Source of the DNA: Demequina gelatinilytica
GTDB lineage: Bacteria > Actinomycetota > Actinomycetes > Actinomycetales > Demequinaceae
Assembly (NCBI RefSeq): GCF_000971115.1
Contig: NZ_BBLV01000005.1
Span: 36,974-100,973, forward strand
Direction of reading: 5' to 3'
Length of the DNA: 64,000 nt
Shown: positions 41,210-50,806 of the stretch, piece after piece
Position numbering within the stretch: position 1 is the stretch's first letter
How the letters are laid out: each line of letters opens with the position of its first letter
The notes under the pieces: model-generated
The model's input: only the letters and a program-made list of their open reading frames with translations
The model's database searches: none
What the model was told of the DNA's origin: nothing
Made by a program: the position numbers and the translations under genes

Positions 41210-43426
41210 TCAGTGCAGCGCAGAGGCCCACTCGGTCGCGAGCAGTTCGTCAAGCAGGTCGTCCTCGGACTCGCGGCACGAATACCACGAGACGATCGCG
41301 GCCGCAGCGGCCTGTCGTTCGCGGAATCCGTCTGGGTCCCGCGGGACGCCCCGCTGTTCGAGCAGCTGCGCGACCTCGTTAGCCGGAATTTGGCGTAGGG
41401 ACCGGAGCCCCCGCTGGCGAACTCGGACCGGAGGACTCCCGGGGGCGTGTAGCGACCATTGGCCAAAGTCCAGGTCCCGCGACTCACTCGCGACCTGAAG
41501 CGACCCGCGCTGCAGCAACGACTCGACTGCGCACTGGATCTCGTTGCGTGGAAGGCTTCGTGCGTCGAGGCCGGCCTCTGCGCGCAAGTCGGAGATGAGG
41601 TGTCGCCCGAGCATGGGGCCGTGAGAGCGGACCGAGGCGATCACCTTCGACGCCAGCGCTGCGCTCGCCTTCGCTGCGGCCCCTGGAGCAAGCTTTGGCG
41701 CCAGACGGAATTCCGGCGTGTTGGTCGTCGTCGGGGCCTTCGGTCGCTCGACGGCTCCGTTCTCGCCCGTGGTGCCTCGCACAGGCGGCTCGGCGGGACT
41801 CTCGTTGGGTGCCGAGATAATCCCTAGCGGGATCGCTCCGCTCCCTTGGCCACGTACGGTGATCGCTCCTTCGGTGACGAGCGCTGCGATTGCCGCTTCG
41901 ACAGCCGAGGGGTCGGCGTCGAGACCATCGTCCCTGAACCGGTTGATCACAAGCTCGCTCAGTGCGACTCCGTCGATTGGCCCCTCTTGTTCGATCAATG
42001 ACGCGACGGTACGCACGAGCAGCGCGAAAGTCGTGGGCTTGGTCGCCTGCGAGGACGCGCGCGTCTCCTCGATGCTGTCGGTTGGCTCTCGAAGCTCCGG
42101 TCCCTGGAGGGCGAGCCGGACAGACTGGTGACCCGCACGACCGGTTTGTGGGCCGACGAACTCGACCACACCCGCACGGATCATTTCGTCGACGATCCTC
42201 GACGACGTCGCGGCAGTGGTGGTGAAGCCCGCACGCCGAGCAGTCTCGGTCATCCGCGCCTTCAGCGTGTCGAGGGCGATCGACCGTGGTGGAATGCCCA
42301 GGATGCGTGTCGCTGCGTCGCGCATGAAGGTGTCGGTCGCCAGGGGTGGTGAGTCGATTGCGCGATCTGGGGCACGTGCAGCGCGACGCTTCGCCGGGCT
42401 CGACCGGGGCTCCGGCTCGTGCGGTCCTACGTCCGACTTTGTCGCGCGCTGCAGCAGCCAGCCGTCGAGTTCTCCGCTTGATCCATCGTGCAGCATGATG
42501 CGGCCCTGTCCCACGAGCCGTCGGATCGCGTCGCGAATCTCGGTTTCGCTCCACGGAGTCCGAGCGGACGCGCCGAGCTTGCGTGCCTCACCAACGACGA
42601 AGCGACCGTATGCCGCGAAAGCACGATCAACCACGGCCAGCACCGTGGCGTCCGGAGATTTGACGCCGGATGCAGCTGCAGCGGTGGTCGCGCCTCGCAC
42701 CTGGCGCGAGACCGTCCTTTCCCGTGGCACGGGGGCCGATCGGGGCTCGCGGTCGCCGGTCGCACCCAGCTCCACGTGGAAGTCGGGTGCCAGGGCGATG
42801 CGCCAGGCGGCGAACGGAGCATCCTCGGCTTCTCGCGCGACCACGACATCTCCCCGGGCCACGCCCGCGACCACAGCGTCTCTCACCTGCTCGACGCCGA
42901 CGTCGAAGGGGGTCCGCGCGAGAGCCCCGCGGACGCGTGGCACGAGGAAGCGCCCGAGGGTGTCGCCGGGTTCAGCGAGAATCGGCGCCATCACGGTCCA
43001 GATGGCTCGTTGCTCGGGAGAGATCTCCGGTGAGACCGCCTGAGAGCGGGGCGATGCAGGCGTGACTTCGGCAACGTGGTCCGCCGCGCTCAGTGGCACG
43101 TCAGCAACACTGCGGTTCGCAACGCCGGTGTCGGCGTCACCTGAGGCGGCCGGGGCGACAGGGGCACCAAACCATGCGCGGCGAACGGAGCTCCGCATCG
43201 CGGGAGAGAGCCCCTGAACGGTGACGCGCGCCGCCTCGGCGACCGACGGATCGGGGTCGCGCTGGAGCGCGTCGAGCAGCGGTACTGCCCAGGGATCATC
43301 GACGCCTTCGAGCTCCGAGGCAGCGAGCACTCGGTCGACCGCGGTTCGTGAGCGTGCGCGCAGCTCGATCCGCTGCCGGAAGTCTGCGTCCAAGGGCGCG
43401 TTCGTATCGTCAGCCGGCATTGCCAC
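41210..43426 (-). CDS. Large protein with repeated winged-helix-like modules, unknown
   Basis: A 738-aa protein, starting at ATG 43426 or 43420. At least four similar modules can be seen, each a helix pair followed by a short beta wing: AVVDRAFAAYGRFVVGEARK/IRDAIRRLVGQGRIML; RDAATRILGIPPRSIALDTL/IVDEMIRAGVVEFVG; LVRTVASLIEQEGPIDGVAL/AAIAALVTEGAITVRG; VIASVRSHGPMLGRHLISDL/AVESLLQRGSLQVA. Long linkers rich in Pro, Ala and Thr separate them. There is no catalytic motif. It may be a DNA-binding or protein-binding adaptor of the neighbouring defence genes; divergent from the DUF262 gene. Confidence 0.6.
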   Translation of the reverse strand: MAMPADDTNAPLDADFRQRIELRARSRTAVDRVLAASELEGVDDPWAVPLLDALQRDPDPSVAEAARVTVQGLSPAMRSSVRRAWFGAPVAPAASGDADTGVANRSVADVPLSAADHVAEVTPASPRSQAVSPEISPEQRAIWTVMAPILAEPGDTLGRFLVPRVRGALARTPFDVGVEQVRDAVVAGVARGDVVVAREAEDAPFAAWRIALAPDFHVELGATGDREPRSAPVPRERTVSRQVRGATTAAAASGVKSPDATVLAVVDRAFAAYGRFVVGEARKLGASARTPWSETEIRDAIRRLVGQGRIMLHDGSSGELDGWLLQRATKSDVGPHEPEPRSSPAKRRAARAPDRAIDSPPLATDTFMRDAATRILGIPPRSIALDTLKARMTETARRAGFTTTAATSSRIVDEMIRAGVVEFVGPQTGRAGHQSVRLALQGPELREPTDSIEETRASSQATKPTTFALLVRTVASLIEQEGPIDGVALSELVINRFRDDGLDADPSAVEAAIAALVTEGAITVRGQGSGAIPLGIISAPNESPAEPPVRGTTGENGAVERPKAPTTTNTPEFRLAPKLAPGAAAKASAALASKVIASVRSHGPMLGRHLISDLRAEAGLDARSLPRNEIQCAVESLLQRGSLQVASESRDLDFGQWSLHAPGSPPVRVRQRGLRSLRQIPANEVAQLLEQRGVPRDPDGFRERQAAAAAIVSWYSCRESEDDLLDELLATEWASALH

Positions 43427-43814
43427 TCCAACGGGCTGCAGGTGCGACCACCGCGACGACTCTCGGGCCAGGCAGACGAAGCACAGCCGGCGCGACGATT
43501 ATCGCGTCGCGCGTGGACGTGGGCTGGTGACGCGGATTCGGATTCACGACGGCTTCCAGTGGGTCGGGCAGGACGCGCCGGAGTCGTGCCCCGTGCCCCG
43601 GTACTCGACGCGCGGCTGCTGCCCCCAGCGTGTCCATCGTAGGGAGCGCTCGCCGTCAGTCCAACTCATTTGCCTTAGCTCACGAGAGCTGTGTGACATG
43701 CCCCACCCGCCGCCGTGCACGTGCGCGAAACGAAGAGCGCGCGCGGTAGGTTCATCGCGAGAAGTGCGGTCTCGAGGGTGCCGCGCAATCCATGACGGGG
43801 AACCTGGGGGTCTC
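43427..43814. other. Divergent intergenic region (388 bp) between two defence-type genes
   Basis: No convincing gene. It holds the promoters of the divergent 41210-43426 and 43815-46157 genes and an 8-bp inverted repeat GCGCGACG / CGTCGCGC at 43490-43512. The forward frame upstream of ATG 43815 is open but has no ribosome-binding site, and its composition is not protein-like near the ATG, so it was not taken as part of the gene. Confidence 0.45.
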
Positions 43815-46157
43815 ATGGTCGAGTATTCAAGCGCAAGGGACAAGGCGCACGCGGTCGCGCGCATGTACTACCTCGGAGGTTCCCAGTCGGAGCCGCTGGG
43901 CCCCGGGAGCAAGGAGAAGCGCTCGGCTATCGAAGCCCTTGGCACGGCAGTGGGGCTCGAGCTTCGACATGTGCCCGGCAAAGTCGAGTGCTGTCGCGCC
44001 ATCGCCGAAGAGATGCGGGTCGAGTGGGACGACCGATGCTGGTCGAGCGGCGACACGGTGACGCTCCGAGGGCTGAACCTTCTGGTCGATGCTGTGGTGG
44101 CGCGCAAGGCTCCCCACGATCCGCTCGCGCGCAACTACTTCCTGGAGAGCGTGATGGAGGCGCGTGCCGTCGCCGTCGACAATTCGGTCTCCCGGCGGTC
44201 CGACGATGCCAACTCAGATGACGAGGACTTCGAGTTCGAGTTCCTCGACGAGGACGATGAGTCCGGCGACGGCCCGCCCGCTGCGGTCGACGACCCGGAC
44301 GAGGCGCTTACAGTCGAGCAGTGTGAGATCGCCGAGCGCGTCGCAGCGCTGTCCGCGCCGGCCTCGGCCGCCCCTCGTGGAGTGACCGCGGCCCGAACGC
44401 CTCTTGCGATCGGCGCCCGAGACTTCGCGACCGGCGAGTGGCGGACGGCGGTGGCAACTGTCCAGGGGTGGCTTCACCTCGCGACAGACCTCGACGCAAC
44501 CTCAGACGACGCGCTTTGCGCCACCCTTCTCGAGGGAATGGGGGATTCTCGGCCATCCGCCGCGGTGGCTGGGACGGATCTCCTTGAGGAGGCCTGGACT
44601 CGACTCAACGAGCGTCTCGAACGCGCGATCGCTCTGCGCGAGGCGTTCGAGATCGACGTTCAGTCTGCGGACGACACGTCAGCGGCGGTGTCCGCTGCCT
44701 CTGCAACCTGGGAGCAGGGTTGGATCGACACAGAAGACGAAGCCGAGAACGAAGGTTCGGGGACGATCCAGGCCCTGGCGGAAACATGGCCGATCGCTGA
44801 CTTCGTCCAGCACGCGCGTGATGGCGAACTTGACCTCAGTCCGTCGTATCAGCGCGCGGACGTGTGGCCCAACAGCGATGCCCAGATCCTCATCGAATCG
44901 GTGCTTCGAGGAATCCCGCTCCCGTCGGTGATCTTGTTGCAGCGGGCTGGAGCCAGCAAGCTCGAGTTCGAGGTGGTCGATGGAAAGCAGCGGTTGACGT
45001 CGATCCTGCGGTTCACGGGGAATCACCCCACGGCCCTAGCGACGGTCGATCAGAAGGCCAAGGAATGGGAGATTCCTGACCTGTTGCACGTCTTCCAGCA
45101 GGAATACCCGCGCTTCAAGAAGATCTGGAAGGAACGCACCGGGAAGGTCCTCACCTCGACCATGGAGCGCGAGTACTACTTCCCGTTCCCGCTACGGTCA
45201 GGTGCCGTCAAGGCTCTTGGCGGAGAACTCGAGGCCTTCAAGGGCCGCTATTACTCCGAAGTGCGCAACTTCCCCATCACGGTGGTCGGCGAACCCCGCG
45301 TGGTCCGCTACATCTTCGAGCAGACTTCCCAGTACCGGATCCCGGTCATCGTCTACAAGCATGCGAGCCCCGCGCAGATCCATGAGGTCTTCAGCCTCTA
45401 CAACAAGCAGGGCAAGCACCTGAACGCGGAGGAGATCCGCAACGCGCTCTACCACCACCTGCCGCTGATGAAGGGCCTGCTCGTGGCGGCGGGGGACAGC
45501 CAGGACCTCGACGAGGTCGCGCCGTTCTTGGAGCCGCTTCGGAACCGAGTGGCTGTGATCGGAAGCACACTCGGCCGGTACGGCTTCGCGCGAGCTGGCT
45601 TCCGCCGAACCAAGCTGCTCGCTTGGGCCGCAGCCGCCCTGCTCGTGGACGACGGCCGCCCGGACTCGTGCTCGACCGCGAGCCACATCAACCTGCTGTT
45701 CAAGCGCGTCGATGGATCGCGGCACGACCCGCTTCATGGTCCGGACAGGGTCCGGGCGCTCGTCGGCCTCCTCGCGCTTAGCGTGGAAGCCCACCGCGCC
45801 CTCCCCCCGACACTGTGGCACCCTGCGTTCCGCAATTCGCAGGGCTACGCGAAGTGGCAGGAGCTCCAGCTGGTGGCTGTCTTGATCGGCTTCGCCGCAG
45901 CAGGAGCAGTGCACGGCGAACACCTGCCAGAGGTCGTCGCGGCGAACGGTGCGAGGATTCGGGATCTGTCGACTTCGGAAGCGTGGAAGCGGCCGCCCAA
46001 GACGCAGTCGAAGGTGCAGTGGCACTACACATCGCGAGTCGTGGCAGACGTGTTGGATGCGCTGGGTGTCGAGCCGGCAGCCGCGGCGCGGGCGCTGACG
46101 GCACAGTTCGGAGTATCGGGCCTCGGCGCGCTCCTGGAGATCGCGGCTCGACGCTAG
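43815..46157 (+). CDS. Large DUF262-domain protein, predicted defence effector
   Basis: A 780-aa protein from ATG 43815 (GGGG five bases upstream). The N-terminal about 100 residues (PLGPGSKEKRSAIEALGTAV, then CRAIAEEMRVEWDDRCWSSG) form a domain I have seen at the start of restriction-type proteins. An acidic linker (DDEDFEFEFLDEDDES) follows. The DUF262 domain begins about 320: LDLSPSYQRADVWPNSDAQI, VVDGKQRLTSIL (DGKQR at about 389-393) and EVFSLYNKQGKHLNAEEIRN. No HNH domain is seen at the C-terminus. It overlaps the convergent methyltransferase gene by 4 bp. Confidence 0.75.
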   Translation: MVEYSSARDKAHAVARMYYLGGSQSEPLGPGSKEKRSAIEALGTAVGLELRHVPGKVECCRAIAEEMRVEWDDRCWSSGDTVTLRGLNLLVDAVVARKAPHDPLARNYFLESVMEARAVAVDNSVSRRSDDANSDDEDFEFEFLDEDDESGDGPPAAVDDPDEALTVEQCEIAERVAALSAPASAAPRGVTAARTPLAIGARDFATGEWRTAVATVQGWLHLATDLDATSDDALCATLLEGMGDSRPSAAVAGTDLLEEAWTRLNERLERAIALREAFEIDVQSADDTSAAVSAASATWEQGWIDTEDEAENEGSGTIQALAETWPIADFVQHARDGELDLSPSYQRADVWPNSDAQILIESVLRGIPLPSVILLQRAGASKLEFEVVDGKQRLTSILRFTGNHPTALATVDQKAKEWEIPDLLHVFQQEYPRFKKIWKERTGKVLTSTMEREYYFPFPLRSGAVKALGGELEAFKGRYYSEVRNFPITVVGEPRVVRYIFEQTSQYRIPVIVYKHASPAQIHEVFSLYNKQGKHLNAEEIRNALYHHLPLMKGLLVAAGDSQDLDEVAPFLEPLRNRVAVIGSTLGRYGFARAGFRRTKLLAWAAAALLVDDGRPDSCSTASHINLLFKRVDGSRHDPLHGPDRVRALVGLLALSVEAHRALPPTLWHPAFRNSQGYAKWQELQLVAVLIGFAAAGAVHGEHLPEVVAANGARIRDLSTSEAWKRPPKTQSKVQWHYTSRVVADVLDALGVEPAAAARALTAQFGVSGLGALLEIAARR

Positions 46158-47536
46158 CGCGGTCGCGTCGAGGACACCGCAGTCTCAGGCGTCCTCGACG
46201 CTCCGAGGACGGACTCGACAAGGCGCGACGGAAGGTCGGCCGCATTCTGCTCGACGTGGGTACGGAACACGTGCCATGCCGCGCCCACGGCGACGCCGTT
46301 TCCGACCTGCTTGTACGAGGCCGGGTCCTTCTGGTCGCCGAAGGTGAACTCGAGCGGAAGCCCCTGGAGACGGGCCGCCTCGTGCGGTGTCAGCCGGCGT
46401 GCGCGCGGACCATAGATCGAGGTCTGCGTGATCGCGACGAGGGCCGGGAGGTACGTCGGCGCCTTGGCCCGGATGCCAGAGGGCCGGAAGTGCATCACGG
46501 TCTCCCACAGCGACTCGAGTTCGCGCGCCTGCCACTCGAGCTTCCGTCGAGACGCGGGGAAGCTCTCGAACTGCGGATGAGCGGCGAACCAAGCGTTGAT
46601 GACCTTCCGGTGCTCATCGTAGAAGCGCGCGTTCTTGGTGAGGATCGTCCGGCGCCACGCCGGCATGGCGCCGAGCTCGAACGGGTCGAGGCTCGACTCC
46701 GTGACCCAGTGATCGGTCCACAGGGGGAATCCTGGCAGCTTGCTGCCGGTCGCGCGGCGGTGCCGCGCGACGAGGTCGTCCCAGACGTCGATCCACTCGC
46801 GTTCGGCGTCTGTGAGCTGGTACCTCGCGAGATCGGTGATCGTCGAGTCGTCATCGAGAATCCACTCGGTGCGCCAGTCATCGGCGTCCCAGCCATTCAC
46901 TGGCGCTCGCGGGACAACAGGCTCGGGCTTGAGCCCGGCGGCGAGTTCGGCGGCTACTCGCGCGGGTCCGATGTAGGTCCCGACGATGAACACGCGGTCT
47001 CGCACCTGCGGGGTGCCGCCGAGTTCTGGCGGAAGCAGATGCGGTGAGAACAGCGTCGGTCGATCAGAGACGCGATACCCGAGCTCCCTGAGCGTCGCGA
47101 TGATGACTTCCCACTCGTGGCGGTGCCGAGGACCAGCAATATTGCGCACGTTCTCAAGCAGGACAACCGCTGGCTTGCGATCCTCGAGGACGCGAGCGAT
47201 GTTCCAGAAGAGCGCCCCCCGGGCCTCGTCCATTCCGCGTTGCATGCCTGATTTCGAGAATGGCTGGCAAGGGAATCCTGCCGCGAGCACGTCGTGCGCG
47301 GGAACGTCCACGTCGCCGGCAGCCGGTGTCGCCGTGGTGATGTCAGTGTTCACCTGGGGGCGTGACGACTCCGGCAACGGATCGATCCAGTTGCGCGCGT
47401 AGGTGTCCCGCGCCTTCGCATCGATCTCGGAGACATAGACGCAGTGCCCGCCGCCGTGCTCGAGCATCGCGTGAAAACCGCCGATGCCGGCGAACAGATC
47501 CGCGTAGGTGAAGGCTGGCTGGGGCGCGGAAGACAT
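46154..47536 (-). CDS. druM: DNA 5-cytosine methyltransferase (DruM-like)
   Basis: A 460-aa C5 methyltransferase. Motif I YADLFAGIGGFHAMLEH binds S-adenosylmethionine, motif IV GFPCQPFSKSG carries catalytic Cys90, motif VI is VVLLENVRNI, motif VIII GTPQVRDRVFIVGTY, and motifs IX-X are RRLTPHEAARLQGLP and YKQVGNGVAVGAAWHV. The recognition region between VIII and IX is long (about 190 residues). It lies beside the 1016-aa gene, divergent from it, as expected for the methylase of a Druantia type II-like locus. In such a locus it would mark host DNA; the target site is unknown. Confidence 0.88.
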   Translation of the reverse strand: MSSAPQPAFTYADLFAGIGGFHAMLEHGGGHCVYVSEIDAKARDTYARNWIDPLPESSRPQVNTDITTATPAAGDVDVPAHDVLAAGFPCQPFSKSGMQRGMDEARGALFWNIARVLEDRKPAVVLLENVRNIAGPRHRHEWEVIIATLRELGYRVSDRPTLFSPHLLPPELGGTPQVRDRVFIVGTYIGPARVAAELAAGLKPEPVVPRAPVNGWDADDWRTEWILDDDSTITDLARYQLTDAEREWIDVWDDLVARHRRATGSKLPGFPLWTDHWVTESSLDPFELGAMPAWRRTILTKNARFYDEHRKVINAWFAAHPQFESFPASRRKLEWQARELESLWETVMHFRPSGIRAKAPTYLPALVAITQTSIYGPRARRLTPHEAARLQGLPLEFTFGDQKDPASYKQVGNGVAVGAAWHVFRTHVEQNAADLPSRLVESVLGASRTPETAVSSTRPR

Positions 47537-47727
47537 GCGGGCAAGCTTAGCTGATCTGGGCCGGGTGTCGTCGCGCGGTGGGGAACCGCGGCGGGCTCGA
47601 CGTCGCGTGCGCCGGTCCGAGCGCCGATGTCAGTGGGTCGTGCCAACATTCTCACGCCTTGTTGATCTGGTCGGCGGGGTGCGGAATATTACTCCGCAGC
47701 AGATGGACTACTTCGCTGGGGGCGAGT

Positions 47728-50700
47728 GTGGCGAGCACTGAAGCTTGGGATACCTATACGCGCTGGAACGATGCTGTCGCGGCAACGGTCTATCCGGAAG
47801 CGGAGGAGGCTGGCTCGGCATACCTGGATCTCGACGACGACATCCTCGCGGGGATCGCTGCGGCTGCCGACTGGGATGGAGACCCTACGGCTGGTCTCTG
47901 CGAGGCCGTCGCGGGCGTAGTGGTACGGGACGGCAAGCTCCGGCTCGACCAGCTCACGGCGCGACGCCGCCAGTGGATGCGCGATGCGCGGACACGACGT
48001 GAGCCGCCGCCCGTGCTCGCGTTCTTGGCCGTCACCGTGCTCGCCGCCGAGCACATGGGCGCGGACGACAGCCCCTTCGCCAAGAACGCCTACTACCCGT
48101 GGCTGTCCAGGACGCTCGGCCTTGGCAATGACAAGGCGGTTCTGGCGGATGTGCAGAAGCACTACTCGGCGCGGGCTGAGGACTACTGGGGCGCTCTGAA
48201 CTGGTGGCTCGAGGAATGCGACGGACGCAGGGGCTTGCCTACGGCCTACGCCTTGAGTCATCGGTATGTGGGTATTCCGTTGTCCCAGGCTCTTGTCCGC
48301 GACGGCGACCGGCGGAGGTTCACGCACTTCTTCCTCAAGTATGGGCTGGCTCCCGGAATGGAGATCAACGGTCAGGATCTCGAGAGCTATCTCGGTGAAT
48401 GGCTCACGCTCGACTCGTGCCCTGCATCGGTCAACCTCAAGAAGCTGTGGAAGCGCGAGGCGACTCGCGCTCGCATCGCCGATGTCGTCGCGCTCGAGCT
48501 TGCGGCATGGGACGGAACGCTCGACAAGGATGTCGAGGACGTCGCCGGCTCGATGGATTCTGTCAGGCTCCTCGCAGACCTGAGCCGAGGCTTCTTCGGT
48601 ACCAATCTCAGTCTGATGCTCTCCACGCACGGTGGAGATAAGGACGACAGAGACTTCTCGCTCGAGCTCAAGGACGAACAGAGCGAGTGGCGCGAGGTCG
48701 CGTTCGCTCAGGCGTCGGGCAACCTCAGGGTCCTTCCCCTGAACGGGACCATCGACGCGGCCAGCGCACTGGGCGGCATCGTCGAGATGCGTGATCCTGC
48801 AAACCCCGGCGCGAAACCCCTGAAGCGGCATCCGCGGGCAACGATCCCCCTGGTCTTCGACGAGGTTCAGCAGGCCTTCGTCGAGCGGGAGCGCCTGCAG
48901 CTCAACGCCGATGCGCTACTGCTGGTCCGCGCGGACGGGCAGAGGGGCAAATTGGCCAAGGTGGTCGAGGATGTCCTTGCCTCCCACGCTCGCCCGGGCT
49001 GGATCAGGCTGGGCGGCGATGCCGGCGTCCCCGCGGGCTGGGTGGCGTTCGCCGGCGTCCAACTGTTCACGCCGCCGCTCGAGAGCAAGGTGCCCGAGCT
49101 CGTTCCGCTCGCGAAGGACCTCCTCACGTTGGCGGGTGGGATCCGCATCCCATCCCGTATCCGGAAGTGGTCCGTCGTCGCGCCACCGGAGATCCGCGTG
49201 TCGCTGCAGACCATGCCTGCCTTCGAGGTGCACGTCGTGTCGTTGAAGGACGATGCGGTGGTCCGGTCGTGGGGCTCCGACGAGGGCGCGCTCGTGGTGG
49301 CGCTCGCGGATGAGCGACTCGATGCCGGGGACTATCGGGTCGAGTTGCGCCTCGCGGGTGCGAAGGACCCTCTCCAGCAGGGCACCCTGCGCCTCCGAAG
49401 CGGCGACGCGCACGAGTCCGAACTCTCGCAACGCGACGCAGCCGACACGTCGTACATCGTCGGTTGCGGGTGCAGCGCGCTCGGCGCCATCGGTGTGCGT
49501 GTCGAAGCCGCGGCAAATGACCATGTCAAGGTGGCGGGCATCTATGCGGACGCGCAACTCGGCGTCGATGTGGCGGGTACCGCTCCCAAAGCAGCGGCGT
49601 GGATGCACCCCAAACCGCCAGCGGCGAGCGTCAGCCGGCCGCTGCTCATCGCGAATCCTGCCCCTGAATCGTGCGTCAACACAGGAGCGCATCACCTGGT
49701 CTACCCGAAATTCGACGACGGTCCGAAGCAGAAGTACATCAGCGGGGAGTGCAAGTACTGCGGCATGGTGAAGCGTTCGCCGGGCTGGGCCAAGATCGCG
49801 GCGAAGAAGCCGGTGGGCGTTCACGCCGCCCAGACCATCGACGTCGCAGAGCTTCCGCCAGTCGAAGCCGGCGATGGACGGCTGTGGGCTGGCGCGCTTG
49901 ACGCGCTTCGTCACCTCGGCTCGGGCACCGATCGCCAACTCGCCAATCTCGCGACCCAGATCGAACCCGGCGCGATCTTCGGAGGCTCGCTCGCCGCGAC
50001 TCTGGAGACACTCGGGCACATCGACGTCGAACGTGACGCTGCGGGCATGGTCCAGGGTTGGGCGATGCCTGAATGCCAGGTCGCGGTCCGGGCGGACGGC
50101 GCTGCGGAACTGCTTGGCTACTGGTCGCAGGACGCTCGCTCGTGGCTGCTGCGTGAGGCCGAGGACGCTGGCGCGAGGATCGATGAGACCCAAGGCGCCG
50201 GGCAGCCGCCGCGCACGGTGCTGACCGGAGTGCCTGACTCGGTGCTCGACGTGGCCTTCGAGCAGGGCATCACCGTGGTGGACGAACCATCGTGGCAGCT
50301 GCTGTGCGCGCTTCCGCCGCTCAGCGCAGTTGCGACGGCGCTGCGCCGCGGTCCACTTCCCGGCTTCAAGTCTGCCGAGTGGTTCGATACCGAAAGCGCG
50401 ACCTGGGCGGCAACCACGGATGTCGATCGGTCGGGTGCGTTCCGCCTGACCAAGGGATTCGAGCGCATCTACGTGCTACGCACCGAGGCGGATGTCGAGC
50501 GCCGTGAGGCCGCTCGCGCCAGCGTGCATCTCGCGAAGCATGTGGCGTCCGCATGGGCAGGAAAGCCCCTGGCGGTATACATGGAGGCGAAGCAGACGCT
50601 CGTCGTACCTCGCGGGTGCGAGATTCCTGGCCTCTACGGGCGCGCCGCAGCGCTCGCGTCGGGAGTGATGCCGCGCCCCGCACAGATCAAGGCGGGCGCA

Positions 50701-50778
50701 AGCAAGCGGAAGGTGCTCGCCTACACGGGGATCGATCGTGTCACCGCGGACCGCCTCCACGCGCTTCTCAACTCCTGA
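47728..50778 (+). CDS. Large protein of unknown fold, possible DruF-type
   Basis: A 1016-aa protein from GTG 47728 (a G-run six bases upstream). No known catalytic motif. The N-terminal 300 residues are helical with FAKNAYYPWLSRTLGL and GALNWWLEECDGR; a beta-rich middle (IRIPSRIRKWSVVAPPEIRV, residue 470 on) follows. Then comes a CxxC pair (ECKYCGMVKRSPGW) and a C-terminal part with a repeated LG-x-I/L-like winged-helix region (IFGGSLAATLETLGHI). It is 28 bases before the DUF1998 helicase gene and presumably works with it. The 191-base gap 47537-47727 holds the divergent promoters. Confidence 0.6.
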   Translation: MASTEAWDTYTRWNDAVAATVYPEAEEAGSAYLDLDDDILAGIAAAADWDGDPTAGLCEAVAGVVVRDGKLRLDQLTARRRQWMRDARTRREPPPVLAFLAVTVLAAEHMGADDSPFAKNAYYPWLSRTLGLGNDKAVLADVQKHYSARAEDYWGALNWWLEECDGRRGLPTAYALSHRYVGIPLSQALVRDGDRRRFTHFFLKYGLAPGMEINGQDLESYLGEWLTLDSCPASVNLKKLWKREATRARIADVVALELAAWDGTLDKDVEDVAGSMDSVRLLADLSRGFFGTNLSLMLSTHGGDKDDRDFSLELKDEQSEWREVAFAQASGNLRVLPLNGTIDAASALGGIVEMRDPANPGAKPLKRHPRATIPLVFDEVQQAFVERERLQLNADALLLVRADGQRGKLAKVVEDVLASHARPGWIRLGGDAGVPAGWVAFAGVQLFTPPLESKVPELVPLAKDLLTLAGGIRIPSRIRKWSVVAPPEIRVSLQTMPAFEVHVVSLKDDAVVRSWGSDEGALVVALADERLDAGDYRVELRLAGAKDPLQQGTLRLRSGDAHESELSQRDAADTSYIVGCGCSALGAIGVRVEAAANDHVKVAGIYADAQLGVDVAGTAPKAAAWMHPKPPAASVSRPLLIANPAPESCVNTGAHHLVYPKFDDGPKQKYISGECKYCGMVKRSPGWAKIAAKKPVGVHAAQTIDVAELPPVEAGDGRLWAGALDALRHLGSGTDRQLANLATQIEPGAIFGGSLAATLETLGHIDVERDAAGMVQGWAMPECQVAVRADGAAELLGYWSQDARSWLLREAEDAGARIDETQGAGQPPRTVLTGVPDSVLDVAFEQGITVVDEPSWQLLCALPPLSAVATALRRGPLPGFKSAEWFDTESATWAATTDVDRSGAFRLTKGFERIYVLRTEADVERREAARASVHLAKHVASAWAGKPLAVYMEAKQTLVVPRGCEIPGLYGRAAALASGVMPRPAQIKAGASKRKVLAYTGIDRVTADRLHALLNS

Positions 50779-50806
50779 ACGTCCACCGCAAATCGAAAGG
50801 CCGCAG

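Noticed and set aside
43221..43814. Upstream extension of the 780-aa DUF262 gene
   Set aside because: Open frame but overlapping the divergent gene's start, without ribosome-binding site; ATG 43815 has a good site and a protein-like start.
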